DNA from: Streptomyces sp. ML-6 | GTDB lineage: Bacteria; Actinomycetota; Actinomycetes; Streptomycetales; Streptomycetaceae | Reading direction: 5' to 3' | NCBI RefSeq assembly: GCF_030116705.1 | Contig: NZ_JAOTIK010000001.1 | Span: forward strand, 7,716,501 to 7,780,500 | DNA: 64,000 bases | Shown here: piece by piece, positions 27,309-34,929 of the stretch | How the letters are laid out: every line of letters begins with the position of its first letter | Position numbering within the stretch: position 1 is the stretch's first letter | Notes under the pieces: generated by a model | Seen by the model: the letters and a program-made list of their open reading frames with translations, nothing else | The model's database searches: none | Told to the model about the DNA's origin: nothing | Program-made: the position numbers and the translations under genes

Positions 27309-28211
27309 GTGAAGCGGTACGACCGGCTGAAGGAGATCCAGCACCTCGATCCGGAACGGGACTTCCTCCGGATCTACCGGATCACGGCAACGTACGAGTT
27401 CCCCTGGGACATCGCCCGGGCCCTCGAACTCGCCCTGTACCGCACGTACGCCGTGCCCAGCATCGGCCGGCTCCTCGCCCGGACCGCCGAGATGACGGAC
27501 CGCACGCAGAAGCGCTACGACGACACCGCGCTGCTCCTCGACGCCGTCGTGGAGCACGGCTTCGACAGCGACCCGGGACGCACGGCCCTGCGCCGGATCA
27601 ACCAGATGCACCGCAGCTACGACATCAGCAACGACGACATGCGGTACGTCCTGTGCACCTTCGTCGTCACCCCGAAGCGGTGGATCGACGACTACGGCTG
27701 GCGCCGGCTGTCCGATCACGAACTGCGGGCGTGCGCCGCCTACTACCGGACCCTGGGCGCCCACATGGGCATCAAGGACCTGCCGCGGTCGTACCAGGAT
27801 TTCGAGGAGACCCTCGACACCTACGAGGCCGAGCACTTCGGCTGGGACGAGGGAGGACGCCGGGTCTCCGACGCCACGCTCGACCTGATGGCCTCCTGGT
27901 ACCCCCGCCCCTTCGCCCCCGCCGCCCGGAAGGCCGCCCTGGCGCTCCTCGACGATTCGCTGCTGAGGGCCTTCCGGTACGAGCGTCCGGGGCTCATGAC
28001 CTGCGGCCTCGTCCACGGCGCCCTGCGCCTGCGGGCCCGGGCGGTGCGCCTCCTGCCGCCGCGCACCGCCCCGCACTACGCCCGGCAGAACCCGGAGATC
28101 AAGGGGTACCCGAACGGCTACGAGCTCTCCGCGCTCGGTACGTTCCCGCGCCCGGGAGTCGGCGGCTGCCCGGTCCCGCACGACCGGCATCCCGCCGCCC
28201 CGGCGGAGTGA
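27309..28211 (+). CDS. MpaB-type oxygenase family protein (DUF2236)
   Basis: The 300-residue protein resembles the MpaB/latex-clearing-protein (DUF2236) family of haem-linked oxygenases. The core family motif is seen as RRINQMHRSYDISNDDMRYV, with His and Arg in the expected place, followed by helical segments (YYRTLGAHMGIKDLP, MASWYPRPFAPAARKAA). Start GTG 27309 has a GAGGGGG site about 10 bases upstream. It is mostly helical, with no signal peptide. The substrate of bacterial members other than rubber oxygenases is unknown. Confidence 0.85.
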   Translation: MKRYDRLKEIQHLDPERDFLRIYRITATYEFPWDIARALELALYRTYAVPSIGRLLARTAEMTDRTQKRYDDTALLLDAVVEHGFDSDPGRTALRRINQMHRSYDISNDDMRYVLCTFVVTPKRWIDDYGWRRLSDHELRACAAYYRTLGAHMGIKDLPRSYQDFEETLDTYEAEHFGWDEGGRRVSDATLDLMASWYPRPFAPAARKAALALLDDSLLRAFRYERPGLMTCGLVHGALRLRARAVRLLPPRTAPHYARQNPEIKGYPNGYELSALGTFPRPGVGGCPVPHDRHPAAPAE

Positions 28212-28241
28212 GCACGGCGGGACGGGACCGGGGCGCGCCAG

Positions 28242-28688
28242 TCAGGGCAGCCGCACCGCGAGGGCGAGAAAGCGTTCGTCCTCGTCGGCGTAGACATCGA
28301 GCCGCCAGCCCGAACGCGCCGGCAAGGGGCGGAGATTGTGCTCCGCGCGCAGGTCGTCGCCCGTGAGCCGGCGGCCGTGCCGGGCCGCGAGGGCGGCCCG
28401 CCCGACGGGGTGGAAGAGCGCCAGCCGCCCGCCGGGCCGTACCGCCGACTCCAGCATGGCCGCCGTCAGATCCACGCCCACGACCGTGCCGTGGGGTCCG
28501 ACGGCCGCACGGAGGGCGGGAAGGGCTCGCCCCGTACCGCACCCGGCATCGAGCACGGCGTCCCCGGGCCCCAGCCCCAGGGAGCGGACGGCCTCGTCGA
28601 AGGCGGGTCCGTCATCGGCGAACCGGGCATCCCAGTCCACCGCGCGGGCCGTGAAGAATTCCTGGACATGCGTGTGGTCGTCGGCCAT
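28242..28688 (-). CDS. SAM-dependent methyltransferase missing its central part
   Basis: A class I methyltransferase start is clear: FFTARAVDWDARF, then motif I VLDAGCGTGRALPAL and VVGVDLTAAMLE. The sequence then jumps straight to the late motif VRPGGRLALFHPVGRAALAA and the family C-terminus (LPARSGWRLDVYADEDERFLA). Normal members have about 50-60 residues between these points, covering beta-strands 3-4 and the acceptor region. At 148 residues this protein therefore appears to carry an in-frame internal deletion and is probably inactive as a methyltransferase. The frame is otherwise intact. Confidence 0.75.
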   Translation of the reverse strand: MADDHTHVQEFFTARAVDWDARFADDGPAFDEAVRSLGLGPGDAVLDAGCGTGRALPALRAAVGPHGTVVGVDLTAAMLESAVRPGGRLALFHPVGRAALAARHGRRLTGDDLRAEHNLRPLPARSGWRLDVYADEDERFLALAVRLP

Positions 28689-28782
28689 GAGGACATGATC
28701 GCGCGGTTGCCGGGGCGTGTCCGTGCCGGGCTGGGCCCGTACCAGGCTGTACCGAGTCGCACCGTACGGCCGATGACGGTGG

Positions 28783-28828
28783 GCGGGCCCTCCCGGCTTC
28801 CCGGCACCGGGAAGCCGGGAGGGCCCGC
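28783..28828 (-). terminator. Long perfect terminator hairpin after terD
   Basis: A 22-bp perfect inverted repeat (28783-28804 and 28807-28828) with almost no loop is centred on TTCCCGGCACCGGGAA. It lies 26 bp downstream of the terD stop on the minus strand, so it most likely terminates terD before the methyltransferase gene. Confidence 0.8.
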
Positions 28829-28853
28829 GTCCGTCGTCCGTACCGCCTCCGGA

Positions 28854-29429
28854 TCAGACGTTGACGCCGTAGTCGGACGCGATACCGGCCAGGCCCGAGG
28901 CGTACCCCTGGCCGACGGCCCGGAACTTCCACTCCGTGCCGTGCCGGTACAGCTCGCCGAAGACCATGGCGGTCTCGGTCGAGGCGTCCTCGCTGAGGTC
29001 GTAACGGGCCAGCTCGATGCCGTTCGCCCGGTTCACCACACGGATGAACGCGTTGCGGACCTGGCCGAAGCTCTGCCCGCGGCTCTGCGCGTCATGGATC
29101 GAGACCGGGAAGACGATCTTGGCCACATCCGCTGGGACCGTCGCCAGGTCCACATTGATGGACTCGTCGTCGCCCTCGCCCTCACCGGTCAGGTTGTCAC
29201 CGGTGTGCTGGACCGAACCGTCCGGACTGGTGAGGTTGTTGTAGAAGACGAAGTGCAGGTCGGAGAGGACCTTGCCCGTGTTCGAGCACAACAGCGCGCT
29301 CGCGTCCAGGTCGTGGTCGGCGCCCGTCGTCGTCCGCACGTCCCAGCCCAGGCCGACCGTCACTGCGGTCAGGCCGGGTGCCTCCTTCGACAAGGAGACG
29401 TTGCCGCCCTTGGCCAGGGTCACACCCAT
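28854..29429 (-). CDS. terD: TerD-family calcium-binding stress protein
   Basis: The 191-residue protein is a complete TerD domain: [19 protein letters not shown] at the N-terminus, the Asp pairs of the calcium sites in HDLDASALL and DDESINVDL, and the closing [13 protein letters not shown]. TerD proteins bind Ca2+ and are linked to tellurite, phage and cell-envelope stress responses; Streptomyces carry several paralogues. ATG 29429 has GGAGG six bases upstream. It is monocistronic here, without other ter genes. Confidence 0.93.
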   Translation of the reverse strand: MGVTLAKGGNVSLSKEAPGLTAVTVGLGWDVRTTTGADHDLDASALLCSNTGKVLSDLHFVFYNNLTSPDGSVQHTGDNLTGEGEGDDESINVDLATVPADVAKIVFPVSIHDAQSRGQSFGQVRNAFIRVVNRANGIELARYDLSEDASTETAMVFGELYRHGTEWKFRAVGQGYASGLAGIASDYGVNV

Positions 29430-29585
29430 GAACATCCTCCAACGATCAATTGGTCCAGCGATTCGGTGATGTGGTGAACAGCGCTTCCTTCGGCCGTCAC
29501 CGGAGGGAACGACGGCGTGACAGCCATGGTTCCCTCAATTGCGCAAGCCCTGAAGTGAACGGCGGGGCGAGGTGACGTACGTTGG

Positions 29586-29786
29586 TCAACCGGCGCCCTG
29601 GACACGTGAGTCGGTGCGGGGCTCCTGCGCATCGGTCTCCTTCATGGCCTTCGCCTCACTCTTCAGGATCCGCATGGATTTGCCCAGGGCCCGGGCCGCA
29701 TCCGGCAACTTCTTCGAGCCGAACAGCGCGATCATCACAATCGCCACGATCAACAGGTGCCAGGGTTCGAGGCCGTTGCGCAACAT
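29586..29786 (-). CDS. tatA: Small TatA/MttA-type translocase protein
   Basis: This 66-residue protein has the TatA pattern: one membrane helix ([16 protein letters not shown]), the FG-S-K-K-L-P hinge and the amphipathic helix ([20 protein letters not shown]), then a short charged tail. TatA oligomers form the pore of the twin-arginine export system. It is shorter than main-operon TatA proteins (about 80-100 residues), and no tatC or tatB is nearby, so it is probably an accessory paralogue. It is divergent from the LCP gene. Confidence 0.85.
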   Translation of the reverse strand: MLRNGLEPWHLLIVAIVMIALFGSKKLPDAARALGKSMRILKSEAKAMKETDAQEPRTDSRVQGAG

Positions 29787-29951
29787 GTGCGTGCCGCCCT
29801 TCCTTTCGGTGCTCTGGCCGGTGTTTCCGCCCGGCGTCCGCGGACAGTGCTTCAGGGTGACTGCGGGCAGGTCCGGGGACCCGCCCGAACATCAATGCTT
29901 GCTACATTGCGCAACTGTACAACCATGAGGTGGCGGAGCACGTCCTACCCC

Positions 29952-31463
29952 ATGGAAGCCGGATGGATGGGATGGTCGATGACGGGAAGTCGCACAGCGG
30001 GAACGCGCAGGGGAAGGGGCAGTCGCCTGCGGCGGACAGCCATGTTCGGGCTGTCGTTCCTCGTGCTGCTCGTCGCGGGTGTCGGGTGGGGCTACCTCAA
30101 GCTCGGCGGAAGCATCGCCACCTTCAGTGCGGACGGGATCTCCGACAACCGGCCGCCCGACTCGTCGAACGGACAGAACGTCCTGGTCATCGGCTCGGAC
30201 TCGCGCTCGGGCGACAACGTCAAACTGGGCGGCGGTACGGGGACGGTGGGGCGCTCCGACACCGCCTTCCTGCTCCATGTGTACGGCGACCGCGAGCACG
30301 CGGTCGCCGTGTCCATTCCGCGTGACGCCCTCGTGGACATCCCGGCCTGCAAGAAGCCGGGGGGCGATTGGACGGCGCCGCAGCACGACGTGATGTTCAA
30401 CGGGGCGTTCTCGGTGGGGGAGACGCCCGAGGGGAACCCCGCCTGCACGCAGAACACGGTCGAACAGCTCACCGGCCTGCGCGTCGACCACACCGTGGTC
30501 ATCGACTTCGCGGGATTCTCGGCACTGACCTCCGCCGTGGGCGGAGTACCGGTGTGCCTGCCCAAGGACATCTACCAGCGCGACCTCAGCCCGAAGCGGC
30601 CCACCCGGGGCGACCTGATCTTCACGAAGGGACCGCAGTCCGTCTCCGGGCAGCGGGCGCTCGACTATGTCCGGCTGCGGCACGGCATCGGCGACGGCTC
30701 GGACATAGGGCGTATCAAGCGTCAGCAGGCGTTCGTCGCCTCCCTCGTCAAGAAGATCAAGTCCCAGGGGCTGAACCCCACGACCCTGCTGCCCCTGGCC
30801 AAGTCGGCGACCGACGCGATGACCGTCGATCCCGGGCTCGGTTCGGCCGACCGGCTCCTGGCGTTCGCCATGTCGATGAAGAACGTCGACCTGCACAACA
30901 CCAAGTTCGTCACGGTTCCCTGGCGCTACGAGGGCGCGCGCGTCGCGATCGTCGAACCGGACGCCGACGCGCTGTGGGCCGCGCTGAAGGCCGACCGGAC
31001 AGTCGACGGCAAGGACGCCAGCGGCAAGGGGGCGGGCAAGGACGAAAAGAAGGACAAGGAATCGGCCCCACCCACGGCCCCGGTTTCCGGCAAGGGCATC
31101 GACGTCGCCGTCTACAACGGCACCACGGTCACCGGGCTTGCGGCCCGCGCCGCCGAACTCCTGCGCTCCCGGGACTTCACCGTCACCAACACGGCCACGG
31201 CGAGCAGACAGGACCATGCCACGACCGTCGTCGAGTACGGCCCGGGACTGCGGGACGAGGCGGAGACCACGGCGAGGCTCTTCGCCGGAGCCAGGGCAAC
31301 AGCATCCGACCTCCCCGGGATCCGGGTGATCCTCGGCAGTTCCTACGCGGCCAACCCCTCGGCCGCACCGGAGAAACCGGCATCCTCCGGCGTCCCGTCC
31401 GCCGTCGCCGACGAGGCGCGGTCGGCCGACGACGACCCGTGCGCGAACCTCTCGTACGGCTGA
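29952..31463 (+). CDS. LytR-CpsA-Psr (LCP) family cell-wall ligase
   Basis: About 503 residues: a basic cytoplasmic N-terminus, one membrane helix (MFGLSFLVLLVAGVGWGYL), the extracellular LCP catalytic domain (VLVIGSDSRSGDN, GRSDTAFLLHV, SIPRDALVDIP, VGGVPVCLP, RALDYVRLRHGIGDGSDIGR), then a LytR_C domain (IDVAVYNGTTVTGLAARAAE to GIRVILGSSYA). LCP enzymes transfer polyprenyl-linked glycopolymers to peptidoglycan. Possible starts are 29925, 29952, 29967 and 29979; 29952 is a compromise, as none has an ideal ribosome site. It is divergent from the small tatA gene. Confidence 0.9.
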   Translation: MEAGWMGWSMTGSRTAGTRRGRGSRLRRTAMFGLSFLVLLVAGVGWGYLKLGGSIATFSADGISDNRPPDSSNGQNVLVIGSDSRSGDNVKLGGGTGTVGRSDTAFLLHVYGDREHAVAVSIPRDALVDIPACKKPGGDWTAPQHDVMFNGAFSVGETPEGNPACTQNTVEQLTGLRVDHTVVIDFAGFSALTSAVGGVPVCLPKDIYQRDLSPKRPTRGDLIFTKGPQSVSGQRALDYVRLRHGIGDGSDIGRIKRQQAFVASLVKKIKSQGLNPTTLLPLAKSATDAMTVDPGLGSADRLLAFAMSMKNVDLHNTKFVTVPWRYEGARVAIVEPDADALWAALKADRTVDGKDASGKGAGKDEKKDKESAPPTAPVSGKGIDVAVYNGTTVTGLAARAAELLRSRDFTVTNTATASRQDHATTVVEYGPGLRDEAETTARLFAGARATASDLPGIRVILGSSYAANPSAAPEKPASSGVPSAVADEARSADDDPCANLSYG

Positions 31464-31611
31464 CCTTATGCCGGACGCGGGAGCGGGAGCGGGCGCGGGC
31501 GTACGGCGTCGGGCGGCGGTGCCGGGCGAGGCGGAAGCGGCGGTGAGGAAGAGGCCGGGGCCGGGGCATGGTGCGACAACAGCCGTGCCGCGCCCCGGCC
31601 CGGCGCCGTTC

Positions 31612-31977
31612 TCAGGCGCCCCGCTCGCGCAGGCGCACGGACCGCGCCGGTCTGCGACCGGCACGTTCGGTGAGCTGACCCACCATCAGCCGGACGACGG
31701 TCACCACATCGGGATCGTCGACCAGATACACCTGGCGGCGGCCCTCACGCCGCGAGCGGACCAGTCCCGCCAGTTTCAGTTTCGTCAGATGCTGGCTCAC
31801 CGAGGGGAGTGTGCCGCCAACCCGGTCGGCGAGGCCCGTCACATCGCTCTCGCCCTGGGACAGGGCCCACACGATGTGCAGCCGTGCGGGCGTCGCCAGC
31901 AGGCCGAAGGCCGCCGCGGCCTCCGTCAGCACCTCGGCGGGCGGATCCTCGAACCCGCCGTCGGCAGCTGTCGACAC
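31612..31977 (-). CDS. ArsR/SmtB-family transcriptional regulator
   Basis: The 121-residue protein has the ArsR winged-helix fold: LLATPARLHIVWALSQGESD, the recognition helix region GGTLPSVSQHLTKLKLAGLV and the wing RREGRRQVYLVDD. GTG 31977 was preferred over the upstream ATG 32043 because AGGGAG lies seven bases upstream of it. No Cys pair of the ELCVCD metal-sensor type is present, so a metal ligand is doubtful. No obvious target operon is adjacent. Confidence 0.88.
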   Translation of the reverse strand: MSTAADGGFEDPPAEVLTEAAAAFGLLATPARLHIVWALSQGESDVTGLADRVGGTLPSVSQHLTKLKLAGLVRSRREGRRQVYLVDDPDVVTVVRLMVGQLTERAGRRPARSVRLRERGA

Positions 31978-32372
31978 TCTTGCTCTCCCTGTCCGTGTGG
32001 CCGGCTCCTCGCACCCGAAGGGTTCAGTGTAGGTGCCGGACATCTGCTGAGTGCCGTCGACGAGATCCGGCCACAGTGAACGGAGGAACTCCTTGTCGAG
32101 GCGGGGGATCCGGCCGACCGCACGGACGAACCGGTCGGACGGCCATGATTGCTGCGACCAGGGGTTCTGTGCGCTTCCCCGGGCGATTCGGGCCCTCGTC
32201 CCGCCCCTTCGGAGCCCCCGGGCGGAATCGTTTCCGGCTCCCGTGGGACGAACTCCCCCAAGGGGACCCGGACCCGGCCACATGGCGAAGGAGTGCTTGC
32301 CCCCGCGTGACCGGTGCGCAAGGCTTACGCGCACGGGGCATGGGGAACGCATGAGCGGGGAGGAGCGGGGAA
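31978..32372. other. Intergenic region between divergent ArsR and roadblock genes
   Basis: These 395 bp separate the two divergent genes and should contain both promoters. No ORF with a credible start and codon pattern was found on either strand. I see no strong inverted repeat or ArsR-type 12-2-12 palindrome that I could defend. Confidence 0.4.
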
Positions 32373-32786
32373 ATGGCGCTTGACAGGGGACTCGACTGGC
32401 TCCTTGACGACCTCACGAGCCGGGTCGAGTACATACGGCATGCGCTGGTGCTGTCGAACGACGGTCTGGTGACGGGCGCGAGCACGGACCTGGCGCGCGA
32501 GGACGCGGAACACCTCGCCGCGGTCGCATCGGGGCTCCAGAGCCTCGCCCGCGGATCGGGACGCCACTTCCGGGCCGGGAAGCCCCGGCAGACGATGGTC
32601 GAGTTCGACGAGGCGATGCTGTTCGTGACGGCGGCCGGGGACGGCAGCTGTCTGTGCGTGCTGAGCGAGGCGGAGGCCGATGTCGGCCAGGTCGCGTACG
32701 AGATGACACTGCTCGTGAACAGGGTCGGGGAGCATCTCGGTGTTGCCGCGAGGCAGACCGGGAGCGAGGAGGGCGACGAGATCTGA
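32373..32786 (+). CDS. Roadblock/LC7-domain protein
   Basis: The 137-residue protein matches the actinobacterial roadblock (CvnB-like) family: LDWLLDDLTSRVEYIRHALVL then SNDGLVTGASTDLAREDAEH. In Streptomyces conservons such proteins work with a sensor kinase-like membrane protein, a DUF742 protein and a small GTPase. None of those partners is next to this gene, so it is a solitary copy. Start ATG 32373 follows GGGGAGGAGCGGGG. Confidence 0.88.
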   Translation: MALDRGLDWLLDDLTSRVEYIRHALVLSNDGLVTGASTDLAREDAEHLAAVASGLQSLARGSGRHFRAGKPRQTMVEFDEAMLFVTAAGDGSCLCVLSEAEADVGQVAYEMTLLVNRVGEHLGVAARQTGSEEGDEI

Positions 32787-32881
32787 CCCGGCCACGAGGT
32801 TATCCACAGGCTGGGCGGGCGATTCCTCTTCCGCGTTACGGTGATCACAGAGAGTGATCGATCCTCACGGGGGAGAGCGTC

Positions 32882-34264
32882 ATGACTGTTACCGAAGGCG
32901 GCCACACGGGGGCCGAGGGCGCGCGGGACATGGGCGCGGACGTCGGCACCGGCACCGCGGACACGATCGCCATGGGCACGGCCGCGCGGGAACTCCTGCT
33001 GAAACGCGGTGAGTTCGCCATCGCAGTGCATCTGGGACTGATCCGGCTGACGGTGCGACAGGGCGGCGGAAGGCCCAGGGTCGACCGTGCGGAGGTCCAA
33101 CGGCTCCGGTCCCAGGACGGGTTCCCGGAAGCACTGCGGGAGAAGGTGTGCGCGGTGGGGACCGCGGAAGGGGCCCACCTGCTGGGCATCAGCCCCGACC
33201 GCTTCACCCGGCTCGCCCGCGCCGGATGCCTCACCCCGATCGCGCTCTACGTCAACCGGTACCGGGCGGTTGTCTGGCTCTACCTCGCGGAGGAGCTCGC
33301 CGGGTTCGCCGCCGGGCAACCCGAACTTTTGACGGGCAGGAGCCCCGCCTGGGTACGAGACCGGTTGGCGGAGGGCGCCGACCACCGGGCACGGAACTGG
33401 CGTTCGCGCCGGGTCGAGCGATTGTTGCACCTCACGGAGGACCCCTGGACGCGGGCGGCAGTGGTCGCCGAGACGCTGGACCCGGTGCAGTTGGCGGAGG
33501 TGGTCGACGACCCGTACGAACGCGCCTACCTCGCCAGGATCCGGCCGGAACCGTCCTTCGCGCCGATGTCCTCGCCGTCGGCCCGGGAAACCGTGGCGCA
33601 GCTGATGCGGGCCGACGAACCGGACGAGATGTTGTGGCGGCGGGTCGGCCTGATCATGGAGCTGGACAACGCCCGGGAAGTCCGCCCGGCTCCGCGCCCG
33701 GACGCCGGATGGAGTTCTCGCCCCCGTCCCTTCCCCGCCCCGAGGCAGGAGCACCGACCCGAAGCCGAAGCGGATTCAGGAGCCGGAATCGACTTCGGCA
33801 CGGAGACCGGTCCGGGCCCCGAACGGGGCCCCGAGGCCAAAGCCGAGGCAGTGCCCGCGGTGGTCGTGCCCACTCCGGCCCCGATGCCGGACCCCTTTCG
33901 AACCCCTGGCCCGGTACCGGCCCCGGAGCAGGTCCCGGATCGACCACCGGTCCCGGACCTGACTGCGCTGCCTGATCCGACCGTGGTACCCGACCCGCTC
34001 CCGGCGTCGGTTCCGGTTCCGGCGTCTGACCCGGTTGCGGCCCTTGGCCCGGTCGCGGTGGCCGGTCGGTCCACGGCGCATGACTCGGCTCCCGGCCCGG
34101 ACCCGGCGTCAGGGTGGGCGACGACGCCCGCTTCGGGGGCGGCTCCGGCGGGGGCGGTGGGGACCGCGCCCGGCCTGCTCGCCCGGTTCCGTCTGCGCAG
34201 GCGCGTGTCCGGGCCCGGGCGCGGTCGGCGCCCCGCACCGGGCCGTGCGCCGCACGGCGCGTGA
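32882..34264 (+). CDS. DUF6397-like protein with long proline-rich tail
   Basis: The 460-residue protein starts at ATG 32882 after GGGGGAGAG. Residues about 30-260 form a folded, MerR/HTH-like region (RELLLKRGEFAIAVHLGLIR, GTAEGAHLLGISPDRFTRLA, VNRYRAVVWLYLAEELAGFA, VERLLHLTEDPWTRAAVVAE). The resemblance to the Streptomyces DUF6397 family is from memory. Residues about 280-440 are low-complexity Pro/Ala/Asp/Val repeats (pairs like PVPDL, PDPT), ending in a basic tail. It may bind DNA, but no function is established. Confidence 0.65.
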   Translation: MTVTEGGHTGAEGARDMGADVGTGTADTIAMGTAARELLLKRGEFAIAVHLGLIRLTVRQGGGRPRVDRAEVQRLRSQDGFPEALREKVCAVGTAEGAHLLGISPDRFTRLARAGCLTPIALYVNRYRAVVWLYLAEELAGFAAGQPELLTGRSPAWVRDRLAEGADHRARNWRSRRVERLLHLTEDPWTRAAVVAETLDPVQLAEVVDDPYERAYLARIRPEPSFAPMSSPSARETVAQLMRADEPDEMLWRRVGLIMELDNAREVRPAPRPDAGWSSRPRPFPAPRQEHRPEAEADSGAGIDFGTETGPGPERGPEAKAEAVPAVVVPTPAPMPDPFRTPGPVPAPEQVPDRPPVPDLTALPDPTVVPDPLPASVPVPASDPVAALGPVAVAGRSTAHDSAPGPDPASGWATTPASGAAPAGAVGTAPGLLARFRLRRRVSGPGRGRRPAPGRAPHGA

Positions 34265-34366
34265 GGGAGCGAAGAAGGATGAAAACGTTGCTCACGCAGG
34301 CAGGAGATCCGCGACGGGTGGGAAAACAGGTCGCGGACGAAGATCGGTACGGGCATCCTGGCTGCC

Positions 34367-34855
34367 ATGCTGATCAGGGAAGCCACCACCGAGGACTGGC
34401 CCGCCATCTGGCCGTTCTTCCACGAAATCGTCGCCGCAGGCGAGACCTTCACCTACCCTCTCGACCTCGGCGAGGAGGAGGCCGAATCCTGGTGGCTCCT
34501 CAAGTCCCCCAACCGTACGGTTGTCGCGGTCGACGACGACGGGACGATCCTCGGCACGGCCAAGATGAACAACAACCACATGGGCAACGGCTCGCACATC
34601 GGCAGCGCCAGCTACATGGTCGATCCCGAACACTCGGGGCAGGGGGTGGGCCGGGCCCTGTGCGAGTACACCCTGGAGTGGGCCCGCGAGGCGGGGTTCC
34701 GGGCCATGCAGTTCAACGCGGTCGTGGAGACGAACACCCACGCCGTCCGGCTCTACCGGTCGCTGGGCTTCGAGATCCTGGGAACCCTGCCGGAGGGGTT
34801 CAAGCACCCGGAGCGCGGGCTGGTCGGACTGCACATCATGCACCGACGGCTCTGA
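34367..34855 (+). CDS. GNAT-family N-acetyltransferase
   Basis: This complete 162-residue GNAT domain has the acetyl-CoA pyrophosphate loop HSGQGVGRALCEYTL and the C-terminal motif TNTHAVRLYRSLGFEILGTL. Close relatives include amino-acid and antibiotic acetylases, but the substrate is not readable. Start ATG 34367; the ribosome site is weak. Monocistronic. Confidence 0.88.
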   Translation: MLIREATTEDWPAIWPFFHEIVAAGETFTYPLDLGEEEAESWWLLKSPNRTVVAVDDDGTILGTAKMNNNHMGNGSHIGSASYMVDPEHSGQGVGRALCEYTLEWAREAGFRAMQFNAVVETNTHAVRLYRSLGFEILGTLPEGFKHPERGLVGLHIMHRRL

Positions 34856-34929
34856 ACGCGCCGGCGTCGCCGGCGGAACCGCAGCCCCGTCCTCGGGCTC
34901 GCCCGGACCGGCCCGGGATGGGCGGTTCC

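Noticed and set aside
32351..32383. 10-codon ORF overlapping the roadblock start
   Set aside because: It is just the ribosome-site region read in another frame.
32024..33754. 576-codon minus-strand open frame
   Set aside because: Antisense to the roadblock and DUF6397-like genes.
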